Below, in pieces: positions 55,904 through 64,000 of a stretch of 64,000 nt of DNA. Both the position numbers and the translations under genes were made by a program. Every line of letters starts with the position of its first letter. Within the stretch, counting starts at the first letter, position 1. Under the pieces are notes generated by a model. That model worked only from the letters and a program-made list of their open reading frames with translations. It was not told the origin of the DNA and searched no databases. Source of the DNA: Ascaris suum. Lineage: Eukaryota > Nematoda > Chromadorea > Rhabditida > Ascarididae. Where the stretch lies: positions 6,338,974 to 6,402,973 of the forward strand of contig CM024182.1 in the NCBI GenBank assembly GCA_013433145.1, read 5' to 3'.

Positions 55904-58316
55904 TTTTCGCCGTAAGACGGAGATTCTGAAGTCATTCTGTTGTATATTAATTGTAATTTTGGCGTTATAGATTGAAACCGGTGGGTCATCGCACATTTCT
56001 ATAGTCGATGCGGATGGGAATGCTATCTCGCTGTCGTCCTCAATTAATAGCGAGTTGGTTTCATTGCATTGAATTTCTTTTGTGATTGTTTCCTCTTTAA
56101 CTCCTATACTTATGTTCGTTCTACGTGTGATTGATTCAATATCCGGTCATTTACCGGTCGTTATTAACATCCGGAAAGTTTCTCATGAATGTTATCCAAG
56201 TTAGCATTTCAACGATGTTTTATGAAGTATTGCATGGCATTCATATTTTTATTTTATTGGTTAGCCACAGGCAAGGATATCCTCTCATATTTTTTTTCTC
56301 AATCGTTCAGTTTTGGATCTATGCGTCGATCGGAAAAGCTTGGTATTATTTGGAATAATCATATGCAAGATTTCTCAATTCCTGAAGTATATGAAAATCA
56401 TCGATCTGCTTTATCCGAGGAGAATCGAATACAACCACGAAAGCGTCCACTCAGTTATATGTCTCCGACGATTATTTTCGATAAATCAACAGGTGAGGTA
56501 AGCAAAATGCTTCTTTTTTTTTAATGAAACGAAATTTTTGTGCATTTTTATGTAAATAAGCTAATAAATATAAATTTTTTCTTTTTTCCTCCTGTGGTAC
56601 TTTCTTCAAATTTTAGCTCTCCCCTTTTCTATGCTGACGATCAGTGAGTCTTTTTGCCGTAGGTCTAGAATCAAGGGAACTTCAAACAGATGTGCTCAAA
56701 CGACAATTTAGAATGTGAGCAGAAAGCATTTCCAACAGAGAACACAGACGATTTTTTCATAAAGGATGCACTACTATGAGCTATGTATATTATTGCTTGT
56801 CGAATTTTTTTCCTTCTGGAATTCTTTTCGTTCATTTATCAATTTCCACGCGGAATACTGAAAAAAAAAGAACAGTGAAACAATTGATTACTATCCGGTT
56901 TTTTTCGCACCTCAAAGAGTTTTTATTTTAGTTAATCATTCTCTGCTTATAGCTATAGACAAATGTGTGATCATTTTTGATTCGTTTATTACTGTTTAGT
57001 TTCGTAACGTTATTTTAAAGTAGTTTGTTGTAATTTTTTGTTTTTTTAAAGAAGATATTTCATTTCGTTTTTTTTTTGCATGGAAATTATTCTTTATTTT
57101 ATTAGCCGTAAAAACTAACCATTATAGAAAAAAGAATAATTCGATAATTCATAGAAATAGAGAGCTGTATTAAATTATCCGATTTATTATAGAAATATCT
57201 ACAGGAATTAAGAATTAATGAGAAATACCTTCGAGCAATGAAAGAGATATAGGTGATAATAAAATGCTGGTTTAATAATATTACAGGTAAGAATGGTGAT
57301 CGGTGCTGCAGGTGGTTCAAAAATAATATCGGCGATAGCGTATGCAATTGCACGAAGCGTGATCTTCAATGAGACGATTAAGGAAGCGGTCGATGCGCCA
57401 CGTTTGCATGCTCACCTCTCGCCGTTATACAGCGAATACGAACAAGGATTCCCTCAAGTAAGCACTCTTCTCTTTTATTCGTTTAGCAAATGCGAAAACA
57501 TTTTTCAAGTCGTATTTCGCATGCGAACTTAAATATAAATTTGGAACCACAAATCTATCTTGAAGGGACCAAAAATAAAATTTTTTATGTTTCTTTTCGT
57601 TCGATTGTGGCATATTTTCTTTGCCCATTGAGGAGGATGTTTATATTTGATTCCAATTTATTGTCCATAAAATCCTCCTCGTGATTCTTATTGATTCACA
57701 TTTATCCTCTACCATACTAGTATCATCATCATCATCATCATCATTATCTTTATGTTCGTCTGTCATGCCCAATTCTTTTTTAAATGATTTCCTTTCAATG
57801 ACCTTCCTTTAAGGGCTTTTCCTTGTTTGTTTTTTTCTTCTTTTCCTTCCAATGACTTTTTTTTTGAAAAATTTGTTTCCAATAACTTTCCTTTATGAGA
57901 TTTTCCTTATCTTTTTTTCAAACAGTTTCCTTCTAATTACTTTCATTTATGGGTTTTTCCTTGTCTATGATGTATTTAGAGCTAAATTCAAATGAAAGTT
58001 GATGGTGAATTTTTCTGGAAAGTAAACAGATGGCTGTTTGGGTCCTTTCCTTAGGTGGAAAATTGAAAACGATAAAAATATTGTTATATAACTGACGTCT
58101 GAAACCTTTTGCTTCATAGAACGTTATGTTTAGAGGTACCATCGAAGGTACTAATTTCAGGAGGTGATTTCAATGCTCGAACAAAGGGGACATATTATTC
58201 GCACTATGAAATTTCCATACAGTATAGTGCATGCAATTTTACGTGATCGATCACAGTATTTGACTGTAAGTAACGACCATCGACGGCCGATACACATACA
58301 TCCGGCTGGATTTTAA
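41585..58316 (+). CDS. Membrane-anchored gamma-glutamyltransferase, 14 exons, one frameshift
   Basis: Gamma-glutamyltransferase cleaves glutathione and gamma-glutamyl compounds outside the cell and transfers the gamma-glutamyl group to water or amino acids; it is an Ntn-hydrolase that cuts itself into large and small subunits. Exons joined in phase: 41585-41672, 44223-44311, 46428-46606, 48070-48193, 49360-49457, 50723-50921, 51730-51899, 53427-53582, 55157-55264, 55557-55690, 55971-56053, 56311-56497, 57287-57457, 58161-58316. Total is 1942 nt; removing one surplus base in exon 4 gives 646 residues plus stop. Visible landmarks: signal anchor at about residues 34-53, RGGNAADAAVAA (124-135), the SSGLGGG block (146-152), NAREAP-like MNARETAP with the substrate-binding Arg at 171, ATPGELHG, AEKLAFAQR, GGSSHISIVD with catalytic-position Ser454, MQDFS, PLSYMSPT, VIGAAGG and the C-terminal PAGF. 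The large subunit would be 1-453 and the small subunit 454-646, near the usual family sizes. The family call is firm. The paralogue is not known. Confidence 0.96.
42229..42272. repeat. (CT)n microsatellite in GGT intron 1
   Basis: CT repeat with one TT interruption and an ACTC end, inside the first intron of GGT. Long open frames on both strands here are repeat artefacts. Confidence 0.9.
42972..43063. repeat. 23-bp x 4 minisatellite in GGT intron 1
   Basis: Four head-to-tail copies of a 23-base unit (42972-42994, 42995-43017, 43018-43040, 43041-43063), based on GGCCTATGGGTATGGATGGG plus AAT, with a few substitutions per copy. Confidence 0.9.
44223..44311 (+). CDS. GGT exon 2: signal-anchor membrane segment
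   Basis: Encodes residues 30-59. LTAAFGILSFVLIVALFALT is a single hydrophobic segment directly after the basic cluster from exon 1, as expected for the type II signal anchor of eukaryotic GGTs. The acceptor used is the AG two bases after TTTCAG (TTTCAGAG), because only that one keeps the frame with exon 1. The donor, GTTATT at 44312, is weak and was chosen because the frame stops 30 bases later and joins exon 3 in phase 0. Confidence 0.75.
46428..46606 (+). CDS. GGT exon 3: linker and start of large subunit
   Basis: Encodes the stalk and the beginning of the extracellular catalytic domain, ending in AICSEIGR. This matches the family stretch just before the Gly-Gly-Asn-Ala-x-Asp-Ala block. 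It contains Asn-x-Ser/Thr sequons (NES, NVT) suited to N-glycosylation of an extracellular enzyme. Acceptor CTTCAG, donor GTAAAT; exit is in phase 2 and completes Arg119 with exon 4. Confidence 0.88.
46729..46803. repeat. Cluster of overlapping ATCGAT palindromes in GGT intron 3
   Basis: At least six ATCGAT/ATCGATAAA elements lie within 75 bases, including TATCGATATCGA and TTATCGATCGATAGATAAA. This could be simple-sequence drift or a clustered binding-site array. Confidence 0.45.
48070..48193 (+). CDS. GGT exon 4: GGNAADAAV and glycine-rich core, with a +1 frameshift
   Basis: The first part reads NVLLRGGNAADAAVAASIC and on to GALNP in the frame set by exon 3. The second part, HSSGLGGGFMMTFYK, is in the next frame and joins exon 5 in phase. 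The switch falls at CCCT, 48143-48146, where one base is surplus. Both halves match the family without a gap, so the exon is one unit with a 1-bp insertion and not two exons. Acceptor TTGAAG and donor GTTAGC are both off consensus. Confidence 0.85.
48143..48146 (+). other. Single-base insertion (frameshift) in GGT exon 4
   Basis: After Asn codon AAT (48140-48142) the sequence is CCCT and then CAC AGC AGT GGA. The conserved Asn-Pro-His-Ser-Ser-Gly order needs only three bases between AAT and CAC. The summed exon length (1942 nt) is also exactly one base too long. It may be a sequencing or assembly error in a short C run, an allelic lesion, or a true pseudogene. Confidence 0.85.
49360..49457 (+). 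CDS. GGT exon 5: substrate-carboxylate Arg region
   Basis: Encodes MNARETAP, corresponding to the family motif with the Arg that binds the alpha-carboxylate of the gamma-glutamyl group (Arg107 in human GGT1, established knowledge); here it is Arg171. Acceptor AAATTTCAG. The donor GTTTGT is off consensus but is the only one that gives Gly-Tyr-Lys-Ala-Ile-Ala-Thr-Pro-Gly-Glu with exon 6. Confidence 0.85.
49505..49556. repeat. 26-bp tandem duplication in GGT intron 5
   Basis: Two identical copies, 49505-49530 and 49531-49556, of a unit beginning CATATAATTAAATTATATTG. Confidence 0.9.
49557..49640 (-). repeat. tRNA-like (SINE-like) fragment in GGT intron 5
   Basis: Read on the minus strand, TTAGCGCGAATGTGTCAACG resembles a pol III A box, CTTGAAG a tRNA anticodon loop, and GAGGTCGCGAGCTCCC a B box, in tRNA order and spacing. 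There is no acceptor-stem pairing, so it is not a functional tRNA. It could be a tRNA-derived SINE remnant. Confidence 0.3.
50723..50921 (+). CDS. GGT exon 6: ATPGELHG segment of the large subunit
   Basis: Encodes YKAIATPGELHGLWTIFKRF followed by GSGRIAWQDLLMP. This is the family's conserved Pro-Gly-Glu block and the following Trp-x-x-Leu-x-x-Pro segment. Acceptor TTTAAG, donor GTGAGT, exit in phase 2. Confidence 0.92.
51730..51899 (+). CDS. GGT exon 7: large-subunit middle region
   Basis: Encodes HAFMNPLTNDLYKEGDLLRN, then ELAQTLRRLAI and FYRGDIAREV. This matches the family order of Lys-x-Gly-Asp, a Leu-Ala-x-Thr-Leu helix, and Phe-Tyr-x-Gly. Acceptor TTTGAG, donor GTAAAT, exit in phase 1. 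Confidence 0.93.
51926..51949. repeat. (AATTT)n repeat in GGT intron 7
   Basis: About five AATTT units just after the exon 7 donor. Confidence 0.85.
52221..52512. repeat. ~138-bp tandem duplication in GGT intron 7
   Basis: The segment starting CAATATTTCCAGTTAAACGA at 52221 recurs at 52359 nearly unchanged. The second copy contains an extra internal duplication of ATATAGTTTATTGAT. High identity between copies implies a recent event. Confidence 0.88.
53427..53582 (+). CDS. GGT exon 8: GGFLTKVDLAAY and PAPPSS region
   Basis: Encodes GGFLTKVDLAAYEASIDES and later GPAPPSSFAATQLIVALI. These are the conserved Gly-Gly-x-x-Thr-x-x-Asp-Leu and Pro-x-x-Pro-x-Ser-Gly-type segments of the large subunit. 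Acceptor CATTTCAG. The donor GTTCGT is unusual but keeps the frame into exon 9 (Thr-Lys-Leu-Tyr-Asn). Confidence 0.9.
55157..55264 (+). CDS. GGT exon 9: YHYFLEAEKLAFAQR segment
   Basis: The coding frame reads LLRTNDEFYHYFLEAEKLAF and AQRASF, matching the conserved His-x-x-x-Glu-Ala-x-x-x-Ala-x-Ala-x-Arg helix of GGTs. A different, longer open frame over the same bases is a shadow. Acceptor TTACAG, donor GTAAGC. Confidence 0.92.
55557..55690 (+). CDS. GGT exon 10: C-terminal part of the large subunit
   Basis: Opens with Gly-Asp-Val-Ser-Phe-Val, the family's Gly-Asp-Pro-x-Phe-Val equivalent, and runs to YYDERYTT just before the autocleavage region. It contains the sequons NMT and NST. Acceptor TTTTTAG, donor GTGAGT, phase 0 exit. 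Confidence 0.93.
55814..55901. repeat. (AT)n microsatellite in GGT intron 10
   Basis: About 43 TA units fill a third of the 280-base intron between the last large-subunit exon and the nucleophile exon. Tyr-Ile open frames on both strands are artefacts of it. Confidence 0.95.
55971..56053 (+). CDS. GGT exon 11: autocleavage and catalytic nucleophile region
   Basis: Encodes IETGGSSHISIVDADGNAIS and LSSSINS. In characterised GGTs a Thr two residues before this His (human Thr381 in GGTAHLS) is the autocleavage point and nucleophile. Here codon TCA gives Ser454. Ser is chemically able to act as an Ntn nucleophile, so activity is not excluded. Acceptor GTTATAG; the donor GTTGGT is off consensus and leaves GA, completed as Asp476 by exon 12. 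Confidence 0.92.
56311..56497 (+). CDS. GGT exon 12: small-subunit substrate site
   Basis: Encodes FGSMRRSEKLGIIWNNHMQD followed by FSIPEVYENHR, and PLSYMSPTIIFD near the end. It carries the conserved Asp-Phe-Ser (Asp496), while the preceding residues are His-Met-Gln where human has Glu-Met-Asp. The usual Ser-Ser pair that contacts the substrate carboxylate is Ser524-Tyr525. Acceptor CGTTCAG, donor GTAAGC. Confidence 0.93.
57287..57457 (+). CDS. GGT exon 13: GAAGG oxyanion loop
   Basis: Encodes VRMVIGAAGGSKIISAIAYA, then EAVDAPRLHAHL. The Gly-Ala-Ala-Gly-Gly loop (544-548) corresponds to the human Gly473-Gly474 oxyanion hole, and Pro-Arg-Leu-His is a family landmark. Acceptor ATTACAG, donor GTAAGC, phase 0 on both sides. 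Confidence 0.95.
57722..57744. repeat. (ATC)n repeat in GGT intron 13
   Basis: Seven consecutive ATC units followed by ATT. Confidence 0.9.
57787..57967. repeat. Degenerate ~55-65 bp pyrimidine-rich tandem repeat in GGT intron 13
   Basis: Three to four diverged copies of TTTCCTTTCAATGACTTTCC followed by TTTATGGGTTTTTCCTTG-type sequence. Confidence 0.65.
58161..58316 (+). CDS. GGT exon 14: C-terminus and stop
   Basis: Runs from EVISMLEQRGHII to a TAA at 58314-58316 preceded by HPAGF, the counterpart of the Gly-Tyr C-terminal end in other GGTs. A GTAAGT at 58266 looks like a donor, but reading through gives the family C-terminus, so no intron is placed there. No canonical AATAAA lies close downstream; variants such as AATAAT near 58380 are the nearest candidates. 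Confidence 0.92.
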   Translation, partial: EVISMLEQRGHIIRTMKFPYSIVHAILRDRSQYLTVSNDHRRPIHIHPAGF

Positions 58317-60830
58317 AATTTTTTTCTTGATGAGCAGATTGCCGTTTATTGTTGTATTAATATTTGTACAAAATTTGCCGAATAATTCAAAGGTATTGCT
58401 TTCGAGATCTCTCACTTAAACCTCTAGACCTTTCACATAAAACGGAATGTAGCATGTCACGCCGATACGGGGGAGGGGGTGGGAGAGTCGAAGAAGGAGA
58501 GGGAACAGAGGAGGAGGGTGGGAGTGGTTCTTAGTAATCCAGATCTTCGAAGCGATACGCCTAACTTGAGCAAACCCGATCGGATGATTGTGATCACATT
58601 TGCAAATTCGATAAAATCTTGCAACGATTCATCTAATCGTGATGTGATCAAAAGTCGCGGATGTTTCCCCAATAGGCGAAGAAATAGGAATTCTCCATCC
58701 TCATTTTTATGGATTTTAGAATGAACGTTGCCCTTTTTCCTTGTTGCCACACTATTACATATGGCGCTATTTAATATGGCAAGAAAATTGTTGATTATTC
58801 GCATTGTACATTCTTTCAGCACATAATATTGAATCGTTGATTGCGAACTTTGTTCTTCGCAATCATTTTAAATCGAATATCAGTAAATCTTTTTCCGAAT
58901 CAATTGGCTGTTTATTGATTAAGGATCTTTTAAATTTGTGTTTAATTCTGCCACCTAATATAAGCTTATTAGGATTTTTAGTTAATTGAATTCCATCCTC
59001 CCTATTTTCTCTTCTTTTTTTTTTCATAAATTTCCTCAATATAAATGAAGGTTGATTTTAATTCGAGATTCTTGTTTTCTTTATTTATTGCATTCTCTTT
59101 CTCGAAATATTTTATTATAATTTTTAATAATTCGTCGATTTTAATAATTTCGTTATTATTTTTAAGGTGTGTACACACCTGAAAGGTGCATATATCAATA
59201 TAGGTGTAAGAGGAACAATGATTAGCTGATAAGATTATTGATTACCGTTGGTGAGAAAGGTTTTATTGGACGAGATGCTTTATGACTGATCTTATCATAG
59301 CACTTTGGCATAGTGTTTAAATAAACCTAAAGATGGGATTAAATCGTTGGTAAATTTCGTTTCCTTATAATCGCCGCCAAACACTACACTTATCATTTTA
59401 TGTGTGGTATTTTTTCACGCTGTTTCCTCGTCGTTTCCGCTTATAAAACAATAGTGAAAATTTCAAATTATTTTATTGATTAGTTATATATGTAGGTAGT
59501 GATCCTGCAACGAAATAGACAGCTGCAACAGCCCCAAATGATATTTGCGCCTTGGGCATGTTCGTTGAATAGGCATATGGTAGTTAATGAGAGTATGGAG
59601 GGGAAGGATTGGATGGGGCAATGACCGTGGCGAGTTAATGCATTAAAGTGAGGTGATTAGATGGATGGTGCATTTGCAAATCGAAATTCTGCTTTAATAC
59701 CGCCTAGCAATAGCAGAAGCTAGCGCAATAAAAAAAAAAATTACGGAATTTCCATGAAATTTTTCCATGAGGCTATTATTTAAAGGGCATCAATGATATT
59801 GGGAACTTCATTTTTTTTAAAGGCAACGAAATGTGTGTGTAAGGTGAACCGGTCGGCTATGGATCAAGCGAGAATAGTGCGCCGTGCAAGGTAACTCAAG
59901 AAGGTCAAGAACACAGGCACATGATACGACTGTCCAGGAAGTATTCTGAGGCTAGCCTGAGGTCGAATCGGGAAGGTATAAGGTTGATGTGTTCATGCGT
60001 TCATTGCAGCTTCTAGACTGATCTTAGAGCCGAATGGGCCTAAGTGTGGCTGCCAGCATGCGCGAAGAATCGGCGGCGGCGTGCGGTTGGGATGCCGCAT
60101 CGTGGCTGCCATTGAAGCTATCCTAGTTTCACTTTTTTTTTGTCGTCTCGTTGTGATAAACCGTTCGCCGTTTATACCTGTGTTGTTTCGCAATTTATCC
60201 GATCGCAACTCGATAGAGGGTATAGACCCTCAAAGAGACCTAGACGACTAGAAAAAACTTCCGCCATATTTCTGAAAGTATCCGACTGTTAGAATAATAA
60301 TCAAAAATGATATGTAATCGATGAAAAAAAACTTTGATGAATATCGTTCTTTCGATATTCGATAAAAATTAGAGAAAATGAATTTGAAAGAGAAAAATTC
60401 GAGGTGAAAATTTTCAAAATAGTCGTAATTACTTCAACAAAAAAATTTATGAAATTTCCATTGAATGCGCTCAAATTTTCCACGATCGTTGGCTTTAATT
60501 TTCGGCAATTGTCATGTGATTTTTCCACCCATTGCTTGCTGAAAAATCTATAATCGTCTGCAATGTGTCTCGTTTACTTTAGAACGAGGGATGGGAAAGT
60601 GCACAGAGTATTAGATCGTATGGTAAATAGTGTATGGCATAATGTTTACACGGTGTGACACATCGATGACAAAATAATATCATACACAATATTTGCTGAG
60701 ATGTGTGTGTGTGCGTGTATCGGCTGTTTGTTGCTCGATTATCACCTATTGTGCCCATCAGTTAACTATTTGCTTTTCGTTAATAACGCGTTTGATTCCT
60801 CCCTTAACGGATCATTCCTCCCTTAATTTA

Positions 60831-60858
60831 TATGTTTATAGGTTTATAGGTTTATAGA
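60831..60858. repeat. Short (GGTTTATA)n tandem repeat
   Basis: Three to four GTTTATAG-type units, next to a direct repeat of ATTCCTCCCTTAA at about 60795 and 60814. Confidence 0.75.
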
Positions 60859-62401
60859 TTTTTCTAGGTAATACTATAAGGTGTAGTAATTTTACGATAT
60901 AATAAACCATTTTTGAGCGTATAATTTTGAATATTGTAAGGACAACGAAAGGGGTTCCTTCCTTCTTTTTAGACCTTGCCAATAACCAGAATATTTCAGA
61001 TTTTAATAAATTTTACGTAGATTTTACTATGGTTTGCAAAAAAAAAAAAATTCCTTTAAAAATTTCATTTTTTTTTTTCAAAAATTCTCCTCACAATTAA
61101 AAGTCTTTAGTGGATGCTAAGAGTTGAGGATGTATTATTCCAAAAAATTGTGTATTTACTTACGCTTTTATTTGATTCTATATAAATATGTGCATATTTT
61201 TGAAGACCTAATATCAAACAAATTGGCTAACCATCGTTGATGCTCACTTTGAATATGCGCAAACATGGAGAACAATGAAGAAAATTTCTTTTAAACAAGA
61301 TGGTAGTATCCTCCTATGAGGTCTCTCCTTAATTCGCAAATTCCTTCTGATGACTTTCCGCCTGAATAATTTTCGATCGTGAAGCCAACCTCACCTTTAA
61401 TCAATATTGCCCACATAAGAGAGTGCCAGATGTTGTATGGCAGCATTTAATTTCCTCTCCTATAGCTCCGAAATTGCTATAGAAAATTAGACTCTTACGA
61501 TCAGAGCTATGACGGTAACCGATCGACTAAATTTCCGTTAATTTTTGCCTGGCTAAATTCGATTTCAAGTTTTTCTTTTTTTTACGAGTGCCGGTGAAAC
61601 GAATATCGCTTAGCGATTGCAAATGCGAATCAATGAGTCATCGACAACGAAATATGAGAGAAGCGATTAAATTATATTGCAATATGCTATAACGTTTAAT
61701 GTTGAAAAATATGATTCAAATGAAATTTTTTATATTGGAGGAATTAAAGTATGATAAGCATAGAAGTATATCGCTTAGGAAAGACTGAGGTAAAAATGAA
61801 TGTCCTGAAAAGGGCAAAAAAAAAGCCTAAAGGAGGAGGAATTCATGAAGAAATAGCATATTTCAAAGTATTTTATGCTATGCAAATATTTTTCCTCTCG
61901 ATGAAAATATATTTGAAATTATTTAAGCAAAAATTTTAATTCATTTTTATACCCGTTTGATTGATTTAAATATTTTTCTCTCTCTTTCACCAAAAAGAAA
62001 AAAAAAGAAATCGTTTTTTCAAATTTATATTTCTCTTTTTTTTTTTAAACTTTATTTAAACGATATTATGATTCGATTATTTTGATTTTAAATGGAATGG
62101 ATTTATTGTTTTTTTTTTTTTTTTTAGCGTATCGTTTATAAAATTTCGGTCTTTCTTTTGAATTTTTTTTTTTTTTCTAGGAGAAAATGCATTTTTATTA
62201 TAATTTCCTCTTTTTCATTTACATTGTTGTTTGAAATTTACAACGTTGTACTTGTTTATTCTTTATATGAATATATGTATGTTAGTATTATTCATGCCAC
62301 GGAACTGTTGCTTTAAATTTGCACCAGATGGGTGGATCGCTTTCATTGTCGCTTGTCGTTTAAGACAATTCTTTACCCAAGATGAAAGATCGCGAGTGCG
62401 T

Positions 62402-62461
62402 TGATACCGGGGTTACGGTGATACCGGCAATACGATGATACCGGAGATGCGGTGATACAAT
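62402..62461. repeat. 17-bp x 3.5 minisatellite
   Basis: Units 62402-62418, 62419-62435 and 62436-62452, each beginning TGATACCGG, followed by a partial unit TGATACAAT. Confidence 0.88.
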
Positions 62462-64000
62462 AAAAATCCCACATGTTAAGGTGCTATAGTTTCATTGCAT
62501 TTCCAATTTTTATTCGCATAAAACCTGTTCGGCGTAAATGTTTTTGCTATGAATAGGCTATCATCAACGATAGATCGTATAGGATGATATTTCTTTGTAT
62601 TTGTAACTCAATAAAACTGGTTGTGTTTCAATTAGTGAAATATTTGTTGTTGTTTTTTTCTCTGTCAGAAAGCAGGTGCATTTGATTTCCGTTCTGTAGA
62701 TGGTGCTCTCTTTTCATCAATCAAGAACTAGTCATCTTCATTTGCGTCTCTTCTGCTTTCATTTACATTTGCCACTTGCGAAATTTAAACCGAAACTACA
62801 GACGATTGCATTAAGCTGAAGTCATAGAGCTTCATGTGAGAGTTGATTATATGAATGTTCTTGCTCGCAATGGAGTTTTTTCGATACCTCAGGTCACCTT
62901 CCGCCCTAACAAAAGAACCACATCAACTTGACATCTGCACATGCCCGCAAATAATCTCTCAAGAAGGACTTATGTGAACGCTCAAAGAGGTCGGTCTAAG
63001 AAAGAATTAAGCGGTTCAGTCTCGTTATATTGAAAGTTCATGAACAGCAAATCGAGGGTGCAACAGCAGAAGGGGACTCGGTTACCGAGCAAACGAAATT
63101 TCGATCAGCGACTATCACAAGTCAGACTATTGCAAAATTTTGTTTGCATTGTTAATTAGAATTGAATTGGTGATTTGCTCACCGTTTACCGATTGTTGAG
63201 ATTTATCTTGTGAGCCGATAAGCATGAATTAAGCACACAAAAATATTTGAAACGAAATATGACTCCGGAGTCGTTATTGGCGTTAGTGCATTGACTATGA
63301 CCTACGATTGGTCGTTAGTTTTGCTTATATGAGTGAACACGGCAATCATTAATGCTACCCATTGCTCGTGGAGTTTGTTTTCTTCCCCGACCACATCGAT
63401 CTTTGTACCCTCTGTAGTTTTTCTTCACGTTTATGCCCGAGTAAGACAAATAGGATCCTAGGCTGATAACAGCCTCGTACAAATATGTCTTCGATCATTC
63501 GAATCGGAAGACCTGACCACTACGGTGCCGGAAGTGCACTCCGTTTACCCGATATATTCACCGCTGGGCTCCAGATGCTTAGGCCTTGGAGAAGGGATGG
63601 GGGAGGAGAAATCGTCTTTTTTGCATGGTCTTTTGTTTTTTTTTTTTGGTGCATATTAGCACAGTGCAATCTAGATGTCGTTAGTTTCATAGTGTGGGGT
63701 TTGAGATACACGAACGGATACCAACCCGCCTTAGCCGCAATTTATTGCATTGCGACAATTTTAAATTAAATAATGAATGAGAATTTGTCATAATAGATAC
63801 TGAACAGATAAGTAATGTGGTGGTTGATATTTCTCGACCTTAAACAATATTTTGACACCTTTTTATTAATTAAGCAACGTTAAACATCAAGGTGAATTAG
63901 CATCAGAGAACAAGGATATCATTAGCGATCGGTGTCTTTGTTTAGATGCAATGTGCGCGTTGCTATGCACCAACGTTAATGATATGGGCTATCCTAGGCG

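Larger units (their letters stand above)
58317..64000. other. Region downstream of GGT, no further gene recognised
   Basis: T-rich on the + strand, with poly-T runs near 62040-62180. A GC-richer island at 59840-60240 and a stretch open on both strands at 58457-58822 do not match a known family. Small tandem repeats are listed separately. Confidence 0.45.

Noticed and set aside
55571..55996. Long Tyr-Ile-repeat open frames on both strands
   Set aside because: They are translations of the (AT)n microsatellite; only 55571-55690 is real GGT exon 10.
58266..58271. GTAAGT donor in GGT exon 14
   Set aside because: Reading through gives the conserved C-terminal end and a stop after 16 more codons.

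Overview
The window looks like a piece of an AT-rich nematode nuclear genome. The evidence is short TTTCAG-type splice acceptors, a likely spliced-leader acceptor just upstream of the only clear start codon, an intron-rich gene, and long poly-G/poly-C tracts in an AT-rich background. The long introns (0.2-2.6 kb) suggest a clade V or parasitic lineage rather than a compact Caenorhabditis-type genome; that is inference. No bacterial genes, rRNA, confident tRNA or CRISPR array were seen.

One gene is certain: a membrane-anchored gamma-glutamyltransferase (gamma-glutamyl transpeptidase, GGT) on the + strand. It has 14 exons between 41585 and 58316. I built it exon by exon by joining splice sites in phase. 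The exons total 1942 nt, one more than a multiple of three. The surplus base lies in exon 4, inside the conserved Asn-Pro-His-Ser-Ser-Gly-Leu-Gly-Gly-Gly block. Without it the product would be 646 residues: a short cytosolic N-terminus, one signal anchor, a large subunit, then a 193-residue small subunit ending at the expected C-terminus. The residue at the autocleavage/catalytic position is Ser instead of the usual Thr. Five of the 13 introns begin with GTT.

From 1 to about 41.5 kb there is no recognisable gene. Several short open stretches on the minus strand have plausible splice sites and could be exons of a large unidentified gene; these are tentative. The rest is AT-rich noncoding sequence with hairpins, a MITE-like inverted repeat, minisatellites, a (GA)n tract and G/C homopolymers. 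The G-runs lie on the + strand before 10.1 kb, and the C-runs lie on the + strand after 18.8 kb.

From 58.3 to 64 kb I see no further gene, only T-rich sequence, small tandem repeats and a GC-richer island near 59.8-60.2 kb.
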